Source: Morella rubra
Taxonomy: Eukaryota; Streptophyta; Magnoliopsida; Fagales; Myricaceae
Length of the DNA stretch: 64,000 bases
Assembly (NCBI GenBank): GCA_003952965.2
Contig: CM025852.1
Span: forward strand, 25,213,457 to 25,277,456
Direction: 5' to 3'
Shown: piece after piece, positions 52,323 through 64,000 of the stretch
Layout of the letters: each line of letters begins with the position of its first letter
Position numbering within the stretch: position 1 is the stretch's first letter
Made by a program: the position numbers and the translations under genes
The notes under the pieces: generated by a model
The model's database searches: none
What the model saw: only the letters and a program-made list of their open reading frames with translations
Told to the model about the DNA's origin: nothing

Positions 52323-53096
52323 TTTTTTTCTTTTTTTAGTCAAGACAGCAAGCTCTCGTTAAGATCAAGGAGGTTTGAAAACATCTAGTACATGCTCTAA
52401 GGGGCGTGTTGGAACCTCCAGAGAGGCGACGGGCTAATAAGCAAAGGGGCCTAACGGTTTTACAAACCCAAGCCCAAAAGGGCAGGAAGAGACCCATAAA
52501 GGGTGGAAAGCCCATGAAAGGCAACAAGTTGAGGAGACCAGCAAAAAAGGAAAGTCGATGGCGGAATAAGGCGGTAGGACTAGCGGCTGGCGACGAGGAG
52601 TAGGCCAGATCTAAAAATGGGGTGGCGCGCACCCGTGGGCCCACACATGCCGTTTGGCCGGTCGTTGGAGAAGACCACGAGGAGCGCCTGGACATCCAGG
52701 TGCTAGCCACTTGGTGTGTACATACCGGAGAAGACTACTTGCCGTTGAAAAAAAAGGAGAAAGGGATGGGCGCATGAGATCCATGCGCGCACGTGAGGTC
52801 ACATGTGTTGTCCCATCGCAAGCTGACCGATGCATAACTCTTCTCTGATCAATGTAGATATCGTCCTTGTTGGTCGTGGTCTTCAAAAGCCTACAGAAAC
52901 GCGTACACACCAAAGTTGTTCGAAGAGGGGGTTATTGAGGGTTCCGATCATAGAATGCAAGAGTATATGAGGAGATGGGGGCGGGAGGAGCCAACCAGAG
53001 AAGGAGGTGGGAGGAGAGGTTCAGTTGGCCAAAGAGGGGAAAATTCTAGAAAAAAGGCAGAGTCTCTCTCTCTAGAATGAACGCTCTTCATATTCA
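52323..53096 (-). mobile_element. Probable LINE-related element, internally deleted
   Basis: On the minus strand the segment ends in an A-rich tail (T-rich at 52322-52340 as printed) and is bracketed by ATGTTGCAACTC at 52311-52322 and ATATTGCAACTC at 53097-53108, a 12-bp direct repeat with one mismatch. The far end opens with a CT-rich leader and the body is GC-richer than the flanks. About 770 bp and no reverse transcriptase seen, so at best a non-autonomous or internally deleted LINE. Class uncertain. Confidence 0.4.
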
Positions 53097-54319
53097 TATT
53101 GCAACTCCTAATTATGAATCGATGTCACTTTAGAGGTCCAAAGTACTGTACTCATCGCATTGAGCCTTTAAACAACTAAAATTTATTAATATGCCCGTCA
53201 ACAAGATGTAATTGTTAAAATCGTGCGATGTAACTCATTTATCATATATATCAACCGTCGGATTTATTTGGACGGCATATATTGATGAATTTTAGTTGTT
53301 TGAGAACATTGATTTCCAATTACTAATGTAATTGATCCATAATTCAGAGACCAAAGTAATTTCTTCCAATTACTAATGTTAGGCACGCAAAATACCATAG
53401 GATAAAAATTCAAATCTTGGATTTCCAAGATGTTTTACTCACCTTCCATTAACCTTTTTCTCCTGTTCTCCCCAATTTATACTTTTTTAACAAAATTGAA
53501 ATTCACAAAAACAGAAAACGTTTATAATTAATGCTCTATTAATTAAAGATGTTTCTAAAAGTGTCTCCTGAGAGCATCGAAATATATTCTTAAAACTGTT
53601 TCGTTTGTCCTCTAAAAACCTTATAAAATTCTCTACACGTCCATGAATTTCCCTTTGTCTCCTAAATTAAATATCACGACCAAACAAACACTTTTTATCC
53701 CAGGATTATAGTGTCTTAATCAGCTTCATAAGGTCACATTTTTTTTTCTTGTTCATAAGGTCACATTCAACACGCGGCATTTCGTGCCTCATGATCCCAT
53801 CTGTGCCGGCTTTCATCCTAGAACTAATAAAAGACAACGAAATGGGGAGGCCTTGAGGGGTCAAGAAACAAGAGAGAGAGGATAAAAGAAAATATCATAG
53901 GAGTTGAACTTTTGAGAATAGATACCTTCTCTGTAAGCTAGAGGGGTCAGAAGAATAATATTTTCTACCACCCCGCCTACCAGCTTAGAGAATTTATTTA
54001 CTTGAGAGTTTCGGATATTCACTACTAACACAACCAAGGCAGCACATTTGGGTTCACTCTTCAGAGTATAACATTAAGAACTTCACCGTTTGTTACAATA
54101 TCATCATCCAGAGATATGACATTTTGGTTTGAACTTAGGAAATAATTATTGGGATAAAACTACATTTTGAAATTGGAAATTGGAAAAATAAACTTTTTAA
54201 AAAAAAATGAAAAACAAAGAGAAGCATACAAACTTATGGCAGGCGTTCTTCTTCCTTCTGACGAGACCTAAGAACACAAAAGCCATCTTCTTGGCACACA
54301 CGCTGTAATATGTTCACTT
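53097..54319. other. Intergenic DNA and HMGS 3' flank
   Basis: Holds the foldback repeat at 53170-53304 and an AT-rich stretch 53450-53710 that may be another MITE, without clear ends. The last 200-300 bases would contain the HMGS 3' UTR (minus strand). No gene is seen. Confidence 0.5.
53170..53304. mobile_element. Foldback repeat, family B, copy 2
   Basis: AAACAACTAAAATTTATTAA starting near 53170 is the inverted counterpart of the sequence ending near 53304, which on the other strand reads AAACAACTAAAATTCATCAA. The arms are about 28 bases; the centre includes GTTAAAATCGTGCG, also found in the copy at 27905-28110. Noncoding. Confidence 0.55.
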
Positions 54320-57300
54320 TCAGTGACCGTTGACAACAGCACCATTCTCGCAGGGGGCGCCGGTTGTAGTGTCCCCAGCCTTCTTGGTGTAGAATCTCCG
54401 GTACATGGTGTCAACTTCAGTAAGATAGTATGTGCCTGGAGATAAAAGGCTGATGTCCTTGCTTGTCACAAAGTCCTTGGCTCCATACCTGTGCTCCATT
54501 AGCTTCATTGTCTCTACAAACCTCTCTGGAGGGTACTGCATGAAAAAAGGCACTAACATTGAAATGCCAGAAAATCCCATACGTCCAACTAAGCTAGAAA
54601 GTAAAAGGAATGAGTCATTATAAACGCTCAGCAAAAAAAAAAAAAAAAGTGTCATTATAAAATACTTCTCAGCTTTATTTCTGTTTATTATTTTTCTCCT
54701 CTTCAAAGACACTACATGCCAGTATTAAGCTTTGTGACCACTTGTGCAGAGGACTCAATAGGTATGAAAGACCAATAGAAAGTGTTGGATTCAAACGTAG
54801 GGGGAAATCAAAGATCCCCATGATGCCAGGGCTCTTAGTTAGCTACAGTTAATGAAATAAAACGTCCAGCAAAGACACCAGGACTTCTATTGGATCTAGA
54901 GGGTTAATAAGGGATGTACCTCATGCCTTGACTCTAACTTCCCTGCGACATCCATCACAGCGGCAATGTTTGATAAGCTAAAGGGATGTTGACCTTCACT
55001 AAATCGCAATGAAAACATTGTGGCAGTCAAGCCACTCCCATATGAGAACATTACCACCCGCTGACCGGCCTGCAAGTTGTTAAGGAACAATGACGACAAT
55101 AAGGAAATAAGAACATTTGGAGGGAAGAATGCAACCGTTGAATTGAGAAGTAGTTACAAAATTACCAATGTGCTATGTTTATTGTGGATAAGGGATGCGA
55201 AGGCAGCATAGAGAGATGCAGTGTACATGTTGCCAACTTGCTTTGGAAGTAAAGTGGTTGGCTGCACCTTTGCATCATATAGGGACTTTGCAAGTTGCTG
55301 GGTTACCTATAGAAGAACAATGTCCAAAGATCATCACGCAAGTTCCAATCTTAAGAATGAGGTACTCCAAAATCATCTTCAGAGAGTAGAAGAATAGAAA
55401 CATTGTTTATTTTTTTGTCATATCATAATTACGTTCAGTTTAGTACCTTTTCCAGATCCCGGCTCTGGTAGCTTTCGTCACCAGATAAGGCTGCAAAGGG
55501 TCCCAGCTTTTCTTTAGCAACCTCATCAATGGAGCTGCAAATAGAAGATAATATAAGTTAATAGACAGAACTTTCTGAAAACTAGAGGTTATAATTCCCA
55601 AAGAGATGAAGCAACAAGAACCTGGCATTTCTCAAGAAGTCATTGAACAACAACCGAGCAAAGCTTTTCTGTACAAGCTGCAGTAGTTCAAAGCAAAAAA
55701 GATTGAATAAGAAAATGAGAGCTATTGTTCTAGTACTTTAGAATTTCAATTATTAGTCCATGGGAGAAGTTGGTTGCAGGTTTATTGTTGGTAACACAAC
55801 CTACCTTGTTGTATGGAGAATGAAATACAAAATACTCGGCATCACAAAGCGAAAATTGCTTGCCTTCCAGTTTCTCGTACCTACAGAATGTAAAAGAGTA
55901 AGGCATTTATCTGGCATACAAATGATCCCCCACATCTCTACTAAAGCATGGTTAAAAGCTTTCAGAACTTCAAAGGAATCTTACTTGTTACAGAAATGTT
56001 TGTAGCAAGAATCAACAGCCATGAGATAACACGTTTGAGAAAGCTTTCCATCAACAACCTGCAATCGTATTTGTCCATAGATAAAAATCATTCCAATAAG
56101 CAACACAATCCCCAAATAGTCAATCCTGTTTGTTGAAAAACATGTGAACAATACAGGCTAAATTCAAATCGTCATTCTCAGGTATTCACAACCAAAAACT
56201 AAAGCACTGAAACAATCAGGAAAACAAAAAGGTGAAAAGAATCATCAGATTTCCAAAATAATGTTCCAATGTCAACAGTACATGTCAAGAATAATATTTA
56301 TGAAGCAAACTGGGAAAAATTACCGGATATTCACTAGCAAGATTTGGCTTGTAAAAATCATAGACATGAGCCATATGGCTCCCCCTAAATCTGCTCTCAA
56401 AAGAAATAGGAGCATCCGGTCCTATTAGAAAGGCAATAGCAGCTGCTCCTCCAGTTGGCCGGGCTGGTCCTTCTGCATAAACCTGATAAAAGAAACAACA
56501 GTCAGTAAATGGTGCACGGTAGACTGTATTAGATGCATGGACCCTACTTACAAGGAAAAATAGTAATTTATGCCAATTAGAGGAATTCATCTGGGTGAAA
56601 AAAAAAAACTATCTCCGAATTAAGAAGTGCTCCATTTTGCATATTCACAATATATCACTTATCTCATGTACGAAATAAAGGAACTCTGCTTCTGGAGTCC
56701 AAGGTACCATATTATATATGAAGAAAAATTTCATACCGCACTATCAGTGCACACAACAAGTCCATAGCGTCCATCCCATGAAGTACTCTCAACCCAATTG
56801 ACACAGTTGAATAAAGCTGCAGTTCCCCCATAGCATGCATTAGTTGAGTCCACACCTTCAATGTCGGTATTTCCACTTTTCTGTTCATTCCAAGCAAGTA
56901 AAGAGCAATAAATTAAACTCTTGAAGAACATGCATTGTCCCTCATAGGAATTGAAATACAGACTAAAGGAATTTCCTCGAAAGAATAATCACAGCAGAGC
57001 AATACAGGGGATCCAAATACAAAGAAAAGTCCCCAAAAGATTGCTACTCGAAAAGGAAGCACCCAAGAATCACGATTTGCTTACGAAACCAATTGCAGAA
57101 AAATTTAGGAAGCGAAGCAACTTTAACCTCTTGCTCCACCTGATAATCCAATATTGTGTGTACAAGTAGAATCAATATCTGTATAGATTTAAGGGGGCTT
57201 AAACCAGGTTTTGTTAAAACTTCTGACAAAGAACCTCAGAACTAGGACAACAAAACTCAGAGCCGACGTGGATGGTATGAATCGCTAGTTTGCTTCACTT

Positions 57301-59802
57301 AATCAGAAGAAATGTCTCACTTCATCTCAACCAAGGTTTTAATAGCTCAATATATTTAATAGCCCTTGTTTTCATATATTTCAACATTTTTTATGCTAAT
57401 TTTTGGACAAGGATAATGCTATACAAAACATGCCTTTGTATAACAGGATTAAAAATTAGTCATAAGTCAATTATGGGCCATATATTCTTAAATTAATGGG
57501 CATATATTCAGTCTGCTGAATAAAAATAATGGCTTTGTGGACTTGTAGATATGGAGCAAAGAGCCATCATCAGGTCACAAAATCAATATTGCATTTCATC
57601 ACCAGACACCAGAAATAAGCAATTAATTCAAATCAGAGGAGCAAATGCATTTAATCATTCAGAAGACTACCTCAAAGATTTGCATCAGGAATGTCTTAAT
57701 TGATTTGCTCTTGTCTATTACAGTCTCACTGCCTACTTCCAGACGACCAATTTGTTTGGGATCAATCCCATATTTCTCAAGGAGGGAAGTAACCACTGTC
57801 AGGCTGAAAATTGAAGAGCCAAGATGTTAATGAAAAGATTGTTATTAGTAGTAAAGGTTAATTTGAAGATCAAATAACTCTGTCAATTATGCATGAATAA
57901 CCAAACTAATAGTCAGAGGCTTGGAACAAAAAAAGGTAGCTGTCAGCATGAACCCCATCATAAGTATAAAATAAAACTAATACAGTGCTCACACACATAC
58001 AAACATATATATGAGATCTTTTCGCTTATTATGAAAAGGATAGTCTCCTTTGTCATGTTGCAAATTTATTCAGCGTGCATTTCCCTTGCAGGATTGTCCA
58101 CTAGAAGATACACTTGGCGTGGTTCCTCACCCATTTAAGTCTTATCTTTTCTAAATGGAATCAGAATTGTTCAACTCTTATTGCAGGTTTTCATATTAGA
58201 CTATCAAATTTCCTATATTCAAAGGAGACAACCTTTTCAGTTATCTTAGCATTCATCAAACTCCCCAGAACATTTCTAGATTACTGCAATGGAAGGGTGA
58301 TATCTTCCACTGAATGCTGCCAGAGTATAGAAAGACCGTTCAGAATAACAGTGACAATTGAATTTTGAATCATAACCTCATCGAGATGACATCTTCAACC
58401 TCAGTACAAAATGCCATGCAATCTTGCCCAAGTCCGATAGTGTATTTCCCCTTACTTGCACCATCATGAGCCTCCAATGCTTCCTATTTCAACAGGTGAG
58501 GCAAATGTAAGTAGTGTGGTTTACAAGAACACTCGTGGAATTAATATCATACCAGGAATTTTAATGGCCATTTCAATATGATAATTGGACTTTCTAGCTT
58601 ATTAACAACAGCAAAAAAAACAAAAAAAAAAGAACAGGGGATCTCTCTTGGAGAATGTGGAATAATTTCCTCCTTATTTTGATCTTATCAAATCACGGTC
58701 AACAATTTTCTAAGTTTCAAATTGGGTCTGGAAAAAGTTCTTTACTAATGTGAAATTTTACATGCATAGTCTGCTGGTAATTCCTTGTTGGTTATTCCCT
58801 GAGCATAATTATCTATTGTTACCAACACCTTTCCCTAAAGAAACATTCACAAAATAATAAAGAACTAAATGTCAAATTTCTGAAGCAGCTATCAACATAA
58901 ATCTACCAGTCTCAATTGCTATCTCCACTAACGGTACCCACCTCTTTCTTAATTCATTTCAAACAACACGATCATCATAGAAAAGCAGCAACGCAACTAT
59001 CACCATTCTACGAGTAATTGTAAAAGAATTGATTATTAACACTGCCTTTGTAGCCTAGCTGTGGTTGGCCGCCTCCATGATATCAGAATTTTGACCAAAA
59101 TACCAAACTTCACTGTCGCATATACTTAGGACCAGATAGGTGCATAGACAACTGAAACTAAAACCCAGTGCACCAAACTAGATCTTAATACATGCAAAAG
59201 TAGCACGCATCTGAGCCACCTAAAACCATTATAGACAAAATGTTACGTAGGCTTAGAATTCCATCCTCCATCGACGGACAGAGGAAGTAAAGGGGGAAAA
59301 AAAGGGTTCTATTTGATTCTACGGAAAGTAAAGGGAAAAATAAGATTAGAAATTAGCACTGTAGCTTCCACGAGTATGTTAACAAGATTGGTTTCCATCC
59401 CCTATAGATGTCCTTTTCAGAAATGAAAACATTGACAACGAAAATACATCTACAAGATATATTTATATTTAGACGTATCAGAATGCTGACACCCAAATTT
59501 CGAATAATATAGAGTTCGAGATATGAAGAGCCAAAAAAAAAAAAAAATCTCCACTTTCTGTCAAACAAAGTAATTTTGAGCTATCCGAATAGCGAAGCTT
59601 ACTTTTATCTCCTCTTCCGTTTTCGAGATGAGCAACATAAATACACACAAAAAAAAGTTACAGACTTTCGTTTCATTTCCAACGTTTCCGAAAATCCAAA
59701 CAGAAACAGAAACAAGAGAGAGAGAAAGGCGATAGTCACCTGCTGAATACAGGTAGGAGGGAAATAGATGTCCACGGCGAGAATTCCCACATTCTTTGCC
59801 AT
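54320..59802 (-). CDS. HMGS: Hydroxymethylglutaryl-CoA synthase
   Basis: Twelve exons on the minus strand: 59740-59802, 58377-58483, 57671-57803, 56737-56880, 56324-56482, 56058-55985, 55880-55805, 55677-55622, 55534-55447, 55306-55166, 55069-54920, 54535-54320. They give 468 residues with all junctions in phase. The enzyme condenses acetyl-CoA with acetoacetyl-CoA to HMG-CoA, the second step of the cytosolic mevalonate pathway feeding sterols and other isoprenoids. The nucleophile Cys117 lies in [16 protein letters not shown] and the general acid His247 in FHSPYNK; Ser359 lies in SYGSG. These numbers coincide with those known for Brassica juncea HMGS. The start, [16 protein letters not shown], is the usual plant start with no transit peptide. 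No damage is seen. A hAT element lies about 450 bases upstream of the start codon. Confidence 0.97.
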
Positions 59803-59992
59803 ATTTGCTCTTAACTTTCCTTCACACTTGCAATACCCCGAAGAGAAATCCCAACGATTCCGAACAAGAGATTCCTGTTTCTCCCTCTTGGAGTAGATCC
59901 CAGTTCGGTAGGAGAGTTTAGGACAGAAAAAGGCAATCAAGTTGGGGCCAGAGGGAGAACGCAGTGGTGAGGCTCACATGTAGGTGTTCCGG

Positions 59993-60012
59993 TATATATG
60001 TATATATATATA
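59993..60012 (-). promoter_or_regulatory. TATA-rich segment of the HMGS promoter
   Basis: A TATATATG/TATATATATA run lies about 190-210 bases upstream of the HMGS start codon on the minus strand. It is the only TATA-like element in the right place; the start site would be near 59960-59970. Confidence 0.45.
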
Positions 60013-60255
60013 GAAGCTCCGTGTGTGTGACAGAGAGAAAGGGCCAACTGGTCAAAAGTCCTCTGAATCAGACTTGGAGCCTTGGTGCCCAATTTCAATT
60101 TTTGACAACTATGTTACTTGGTATTTACGGAGTTTGCCATTATTTGCGGGGAGGAAATTGGGAGTCCGAGTTTTATTTTATTTTATTTTTTTTCATTTTC
60201 TGGGAATTCGGAATCCGATTGTTTTATTATTATTAATAACGTGGCTACCCAAGGG

Positions 60256-60971
60256 TAGGGGTGCTTTTTGCACCGAGGGTGGCAGTTTTAATAGTTAAAA
60301 CTGTTATTTTTATTAGTACCGTAATTTGTAAGGTGATTATCGTGCTTTAGTGGTACGGTGCGGTGGTAGTATTAAATATGTGATTTCATTAATTACGGTG
60401 ACAGTGACGGTTTTTGCCAAATTGTCACCTACACTACCGTTAATCACCTCTAGTTGAGATTTGAGATAATTATTGATTATGTGACATACTTTTGTTGGGC
60501 TTTTGTTGGAATATGTTAGTTGGTTTATGTCACATTGTTAGACACTTTTATTAGACTTTAGTCTTTATGTTTGAATATAATATTATGTTGGACTTTTGGA
60601 CAGCTTATTATATTTGTTATGATTATTAATGATTATGATATTACGTTGAAAATCTAAACAGGTTATGATATTTGAATGATTATATTTGTTGCTTATATAA
60701 AGGCATCAAATAGTCTTAATGGTCCAAAAAAAGTCCAAGAAAACAACCCAAAACAGTAAAAAAATGAAAAGTATAAGAAAAAAAAAGTTTTATTTTTATC
60801 CAACGGTTATACGGTTTAAGCGGTTACCGTATAACCATTACGTTAATACCGTTACTGACAAGGGCGTTATTGTGCCTTAGCGGTGCGGTGGCGGTATCAA
60901 TTATGTGATTCCGTCAATTACAGTGATAATTTTCACCAAACCGTCACCTACACTACCGTTAATTACCCCTA
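60256..60971. mobile_element. Non-autonomous hAT element upstream of HMGS
   Basis: 716 bp with ends TAGGGGTG and, on the other strand, TAGGGGTA, the common hAT terminus. Candidate 8-bp target copies are CCCAAGGG at 60248-60255 and CCTAAGGG at 60972-60979, one mismatch. Inside, 60327-60450 and 60862-60968 are diverged direct repeats sharing GCGGTG, CACCTACACTACCGTTAAT and similar phrases. No transposase frame. Confidence 0.65.
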
Positions 60972-61405
60972 CCTAAGGGAGCAACTAAAACTACAGAGGA
61001 TCTTCATCTCGATTGTGACTAATTATTTTCAATTTTTTTTAATCCGAAAATTTGTAATTACGAGAGTGTAACTGAAGTAACACAAACGCAAACGCAATCA
61101 ACACTTTACTAATTAAATCAAATGCCAATTTATTCTTTCTTCTCTATCAATGCTTCAACACTATTTAATATGTTAACAAAGGGAAAAAATAAAATAAAAT
61201 AGGACTTGGGTACTTATACACCTTGACATTTACGTGGCATTTTTACCTTTCAACGAATGAAAACAAAATTCTTGTAATTGACCAATTGCGAAGCTACAAT
61301 GTGCTAATTTCTTGAAAATTACGTTAGTTTACTACAAGTCAATACAACTTATTTATAGTCCATGTCTAAGATTGAAACCATTAATCATATAAAATTTTAA
61401 AAATA

Positions 61406-61694
61406 GAGATAAATATATTTTACACTCTAGTGTAGTATTTTGACACTTTATATTTTAAATTATTATTTTTGTCACGTTATATCTATAAATTATTAATTTA
61501 GAACACATTGCACTCACATTTAAAATTTCTAGCCAATTTGAACTAAAATTAGTTTTTTTTGACCGTGATATTTTTATGAGGATAAGATCATAATTTTTTA
61601 AAAAATAATTAAGGTGCAATGTAATAAAAATAATAGTTTAAGATACAAAATATTAAGATGCATATAGTTAAAATGTGCAATTTGTATTTATCTC
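61406..61694. mobile_element. Foldback MITE, family A, copy 4
   Basis: Ends are GAGATAAATATATTTTACAC and, on the other strand, GAGATAAATACAAATTGCAC. Inverted similarity continues inward for about 100 bases per arm through TATTTTAAATTATTATTTTT and TATCTTAAACTATTATTTTT. Flanks are A/T homopolymers, so a target duplication cannot be read. Confidence 0.6.
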
Positions 61695-63449
61695 AAAAAA
61701 AAAAAATTTACCATGCAGATAAACATTTCACACGTATAATTCTTTTTGTTAGTCAACACATTGAAGCCAGTAGGAACTAGTCAATATTGGATTTACCATA
61801 ATTTTTTTTTAAATAATAATAATAACGAAAAGAAGTTCTGAAAAGGTTAGGGAGGAACCAACTTGATCGATAAACACACTGAAACATAACATTACGACTT
61901 TGTTAATCAGTTACCAACCCACCGGAGTCCTACGGGTTACGATCGCTCTCAAACATACAATTTGTTCAGAAGAACAGCATCTGCATATATTTAGACAACA
62001 AAAAAAAAGCATCTGCATATCCGATGGTGCCAAAAAGGCTGTGACTGAAGCGTTCACACAGTGATCGTGACACAGCTGTCATAATAACTCAATTGGTAAA
62101 ATAGTTAAAACACAGCTGTCAGAATAACAACGTCAGACAAGTCATTTCCTAGAGCAGAGAGCTTGTTATTTTTTCAGAAAACATGAAATATTTTATATAA
62201 ATCTATTTTTTCCAAAAAAAAAAAAAATTCCCCAAGTCAGCTTGACAGCCTGGATTTGTTTCGGCACCTATGACACAGAGAGATCCGGTGACAGCGAGAA
62301 GCAGCGAACTCCTCGCACGCGGGATTCTCCCAACACCATCCGATCATGCTCTGACAACGTGCATCACCCGACGTCTCGTGCCATGGCCCATTATTACGTA
62401 CGAAATATCTGCATCTAATAAATGTAACGTAACATCGCATGAGGGTGTCAATTAAATAGGAAAGTCTACTTCTGTTCATCGCTAAATAAAGAATATAATA
62501 TGCTTAGAAAATATATATATATATATAAAACTTACATTACAAAAAAGAATGTAATATCTGAATAACATGTTCTATATTTTCCTCTTGCAAAAATAAAAAT
62601 AAAAATTTCAGGAATTACCGGAAAACTATTTTTTTCTGGATTAAATACCCACTAACAGATTCTTAGCCTTTGCTATATATATATATTTTTTGAAGAAATT
62701 TAGACACATTCTATTTAGGATGCCTAAAAATCTATTATCAGTGAGTAGAGAGGAATATAGTTGTGCTGATAAGTCTATAGATTCTCGGCAATTAGTAATT
62801 ATTTTCAAAGGTGTTTGGTTGTCAAATATTTGATAATTATAAAATAATTGCTATCTTTTTATTAAATGATCTTTTTTATTACAATAAATATAAAACTTTC
62901 ACTCATCTTTTCATTTTTTTAACCAATTTTTATACATTAAATTTTTTAAACTCTCAAAATTTTAAAATCCAAACCCCATCCTATCATTTGTTGTTTACTA
63001 TTAATTATGAAATAAAAATATTTCCGAGTAATAATAGACAACCGAATTTGACTGCTTCGCAATATAATTGGTCAACTGGACTCGGCCATAAAACAAAAAA
63101 GTAAATTAAAAAATAAACCTCGTGTGCCGTGTGGTCTACCGGAGTGAGTCCGAAGATATAAGCGCCTGCAACTGGAGGAGAGCGTGGTGGTGGAGCCCGC
63201 AAGGTGGTAGTTGGGCATGTGACTGTGCGATTAGTTCGGATCTTTTGTTAAAGCTGTGGACCATGTGGCATTAGCGATGCAGTCTAAAAGCAAACGACGT
63301 CGCAGATGTGGTAAGTAATAATAAATATCTGCACGACGCCCCCCTTCTGTCCATACTTTATAGAGCTTTTTTTTGTTGCTAAAACTTTATAGAGCTTAAA
63401 GGAATAAGGATCCAGGAATAATATATATATATATATTAGAGAATCCCCC

Positions 63450-63720
63450 TTCTTTTGTGTTGAGAGATTAAATCTAACCTTCACAAAACACACTGCTTTT
63501 ATGTGCGTGTAACTCGTTTAAATTAGAAAGCTTTTATTTTATCAGGAAAATATATATATATGTTCCTTCTTTTCGAAAAGAGAGAGAATCTTTAATCAAT
63601 ATGTTCCAAAAAATGTTGTAAAGAAAAATTCTTTTGTGTTGAGAGATTAACAGCAAAAATCTAACTTTAGTTGGTGGGGGATTCCACACACTGCTTTTAT
63701 GTGCGTGTAACTCGTTTAAC
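63450..63720. repeat. Diverged direct repeat near the window end
   Basis: TTCTTTTGTGTTGAGAGATT at 63450 recurs at 63629, and CACTGCTTTTATGTGCGTGT with the following AACTCGTTTAA near 63491 recurs near 63690. The second copy carries about 20 extra bases between the two shared phrases. Confidence 0.75.
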
Positions 63721-64000
63721 TCTTTGGTCCCATTAGATTCCCTCAAGCAAGATTTTGGTAGTTTAGGCACGATAACGCCATGCGATGCCGAACATGTTGT
63801 TAAAAAGTGTTACCTGTCAAAATGACTAAAACAACGGGTCACTGAATACCGAGGGATTCCTAAAATATGTTTAGGAGAAGTCAATTATCACAAGCTTCAT
63901 TGCTCATCTTTCAATGGTTTTAAGTTTCTTTTTTTTTTTTTTGTAATGAGAAAAATTTGAACACTTATTTATGTGCATCAGACTCGAATAGACCTGACGC

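Larger units (their letters stand above)
60980..64000. other. Intergenic repeat-rich DNA to the window end
   Basis: No gene with family resemblance is found. Contents: foldback A copy at 61406-61694, TA microsatellites at 62511-62527 and 63420-63437, a GC-richer island 62230-62450 with short frames on both strands but no domain, a GC-richer patch 63110-63280, and the direct repeat 63450-63720. Confidence 0.5.

Noticed and set aside
62237-62479. 80-codon minus-strand frame with many Cys and Arg
   Set aside because: Looks like a small cysteine-rich peptide, but there is no signal peptide, no ordered cysteine spacing, and the opposite strand is open too.

Overview
This window is nuclear DNA of a flowering plant, most likely a woody core eudicot. 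The evidence is GT-AG split genes of plant families (a class II KNOX gene of the KNAT7 type, a gamma-type phospholipase D, a rhamnose synthase NRS/ER, plant HMG-CoA synthase, a cucumisin-like subtilase and an L-type lectin receptor kinase), AT-rich intergenic DNA, and many MITEs, MULEs, hAT elements, LINE pieces and a TRIM. No prokaryotic or organellar block, tRNA, rRNA or CRISPR array was found. All splice sites were read by eye from GT/AG signals, frame continuity and remembered family sequences.

Layout: 1-2880 is AT-rich repeat DNA. 3016-11017 (+) is a MINDY-type deubiquitinase of 12 exons ending in a CaaX-like box. 11018-15859 is intergenic with a foldback element. 15860-26015 (+) holds a KNAT7-like gene whose promoter, exons 1-2 and part of intron 2 are present twice in tandem: upstream copy 15860-18745, downstream copy 18756-21665. 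Only the downstream copy is directly followed by exons 3-5. 28544-33032 (+) is an L-type lectin receptor kinase fossil split by a 5'-truncated LINE (itself carrying a TRIM), a small foldback element and a Pack-MULE that carries a biotin-ligase exon piece. 36101-41760 (+) is a gamma-type PLD whose first exon carries a 166-bp hAT MITE with a perfect 8-bp target duplication and an in-frame stop. 44170-45854 (+) is NRS/ER. Its second exon and 3' flank are repeated at 46880-48262, with a mosaic stretch between the copies. 48147-51822 (-) is a decayed subtilase. 52323-53096 is a probable internally deleted LINE relative. 54320-59802 (-) is a complete 12-exon HMG-CoA synthase with a hAT element upstream. 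60980-64000 is repeat-rich intergenic DNA.

The genes do not form a pathway; this is ordinary plant gene neighbourhood. The striking themes are recent structural change (two near-identical tandem partial-gene duplications, which may be real or may be assembly/haplotype artefacts) and transposons landing inside coding exons with target duplications clean enough to read the original site. I see no new defence or metabolic system. The most noteworthy objects are the quadruple-insertion lectin kinase with its Pack-MULE, the MITE-broken PLD exon, and the KNAT7 partial duplication that could encode a homeodomain-less KNOX protein.
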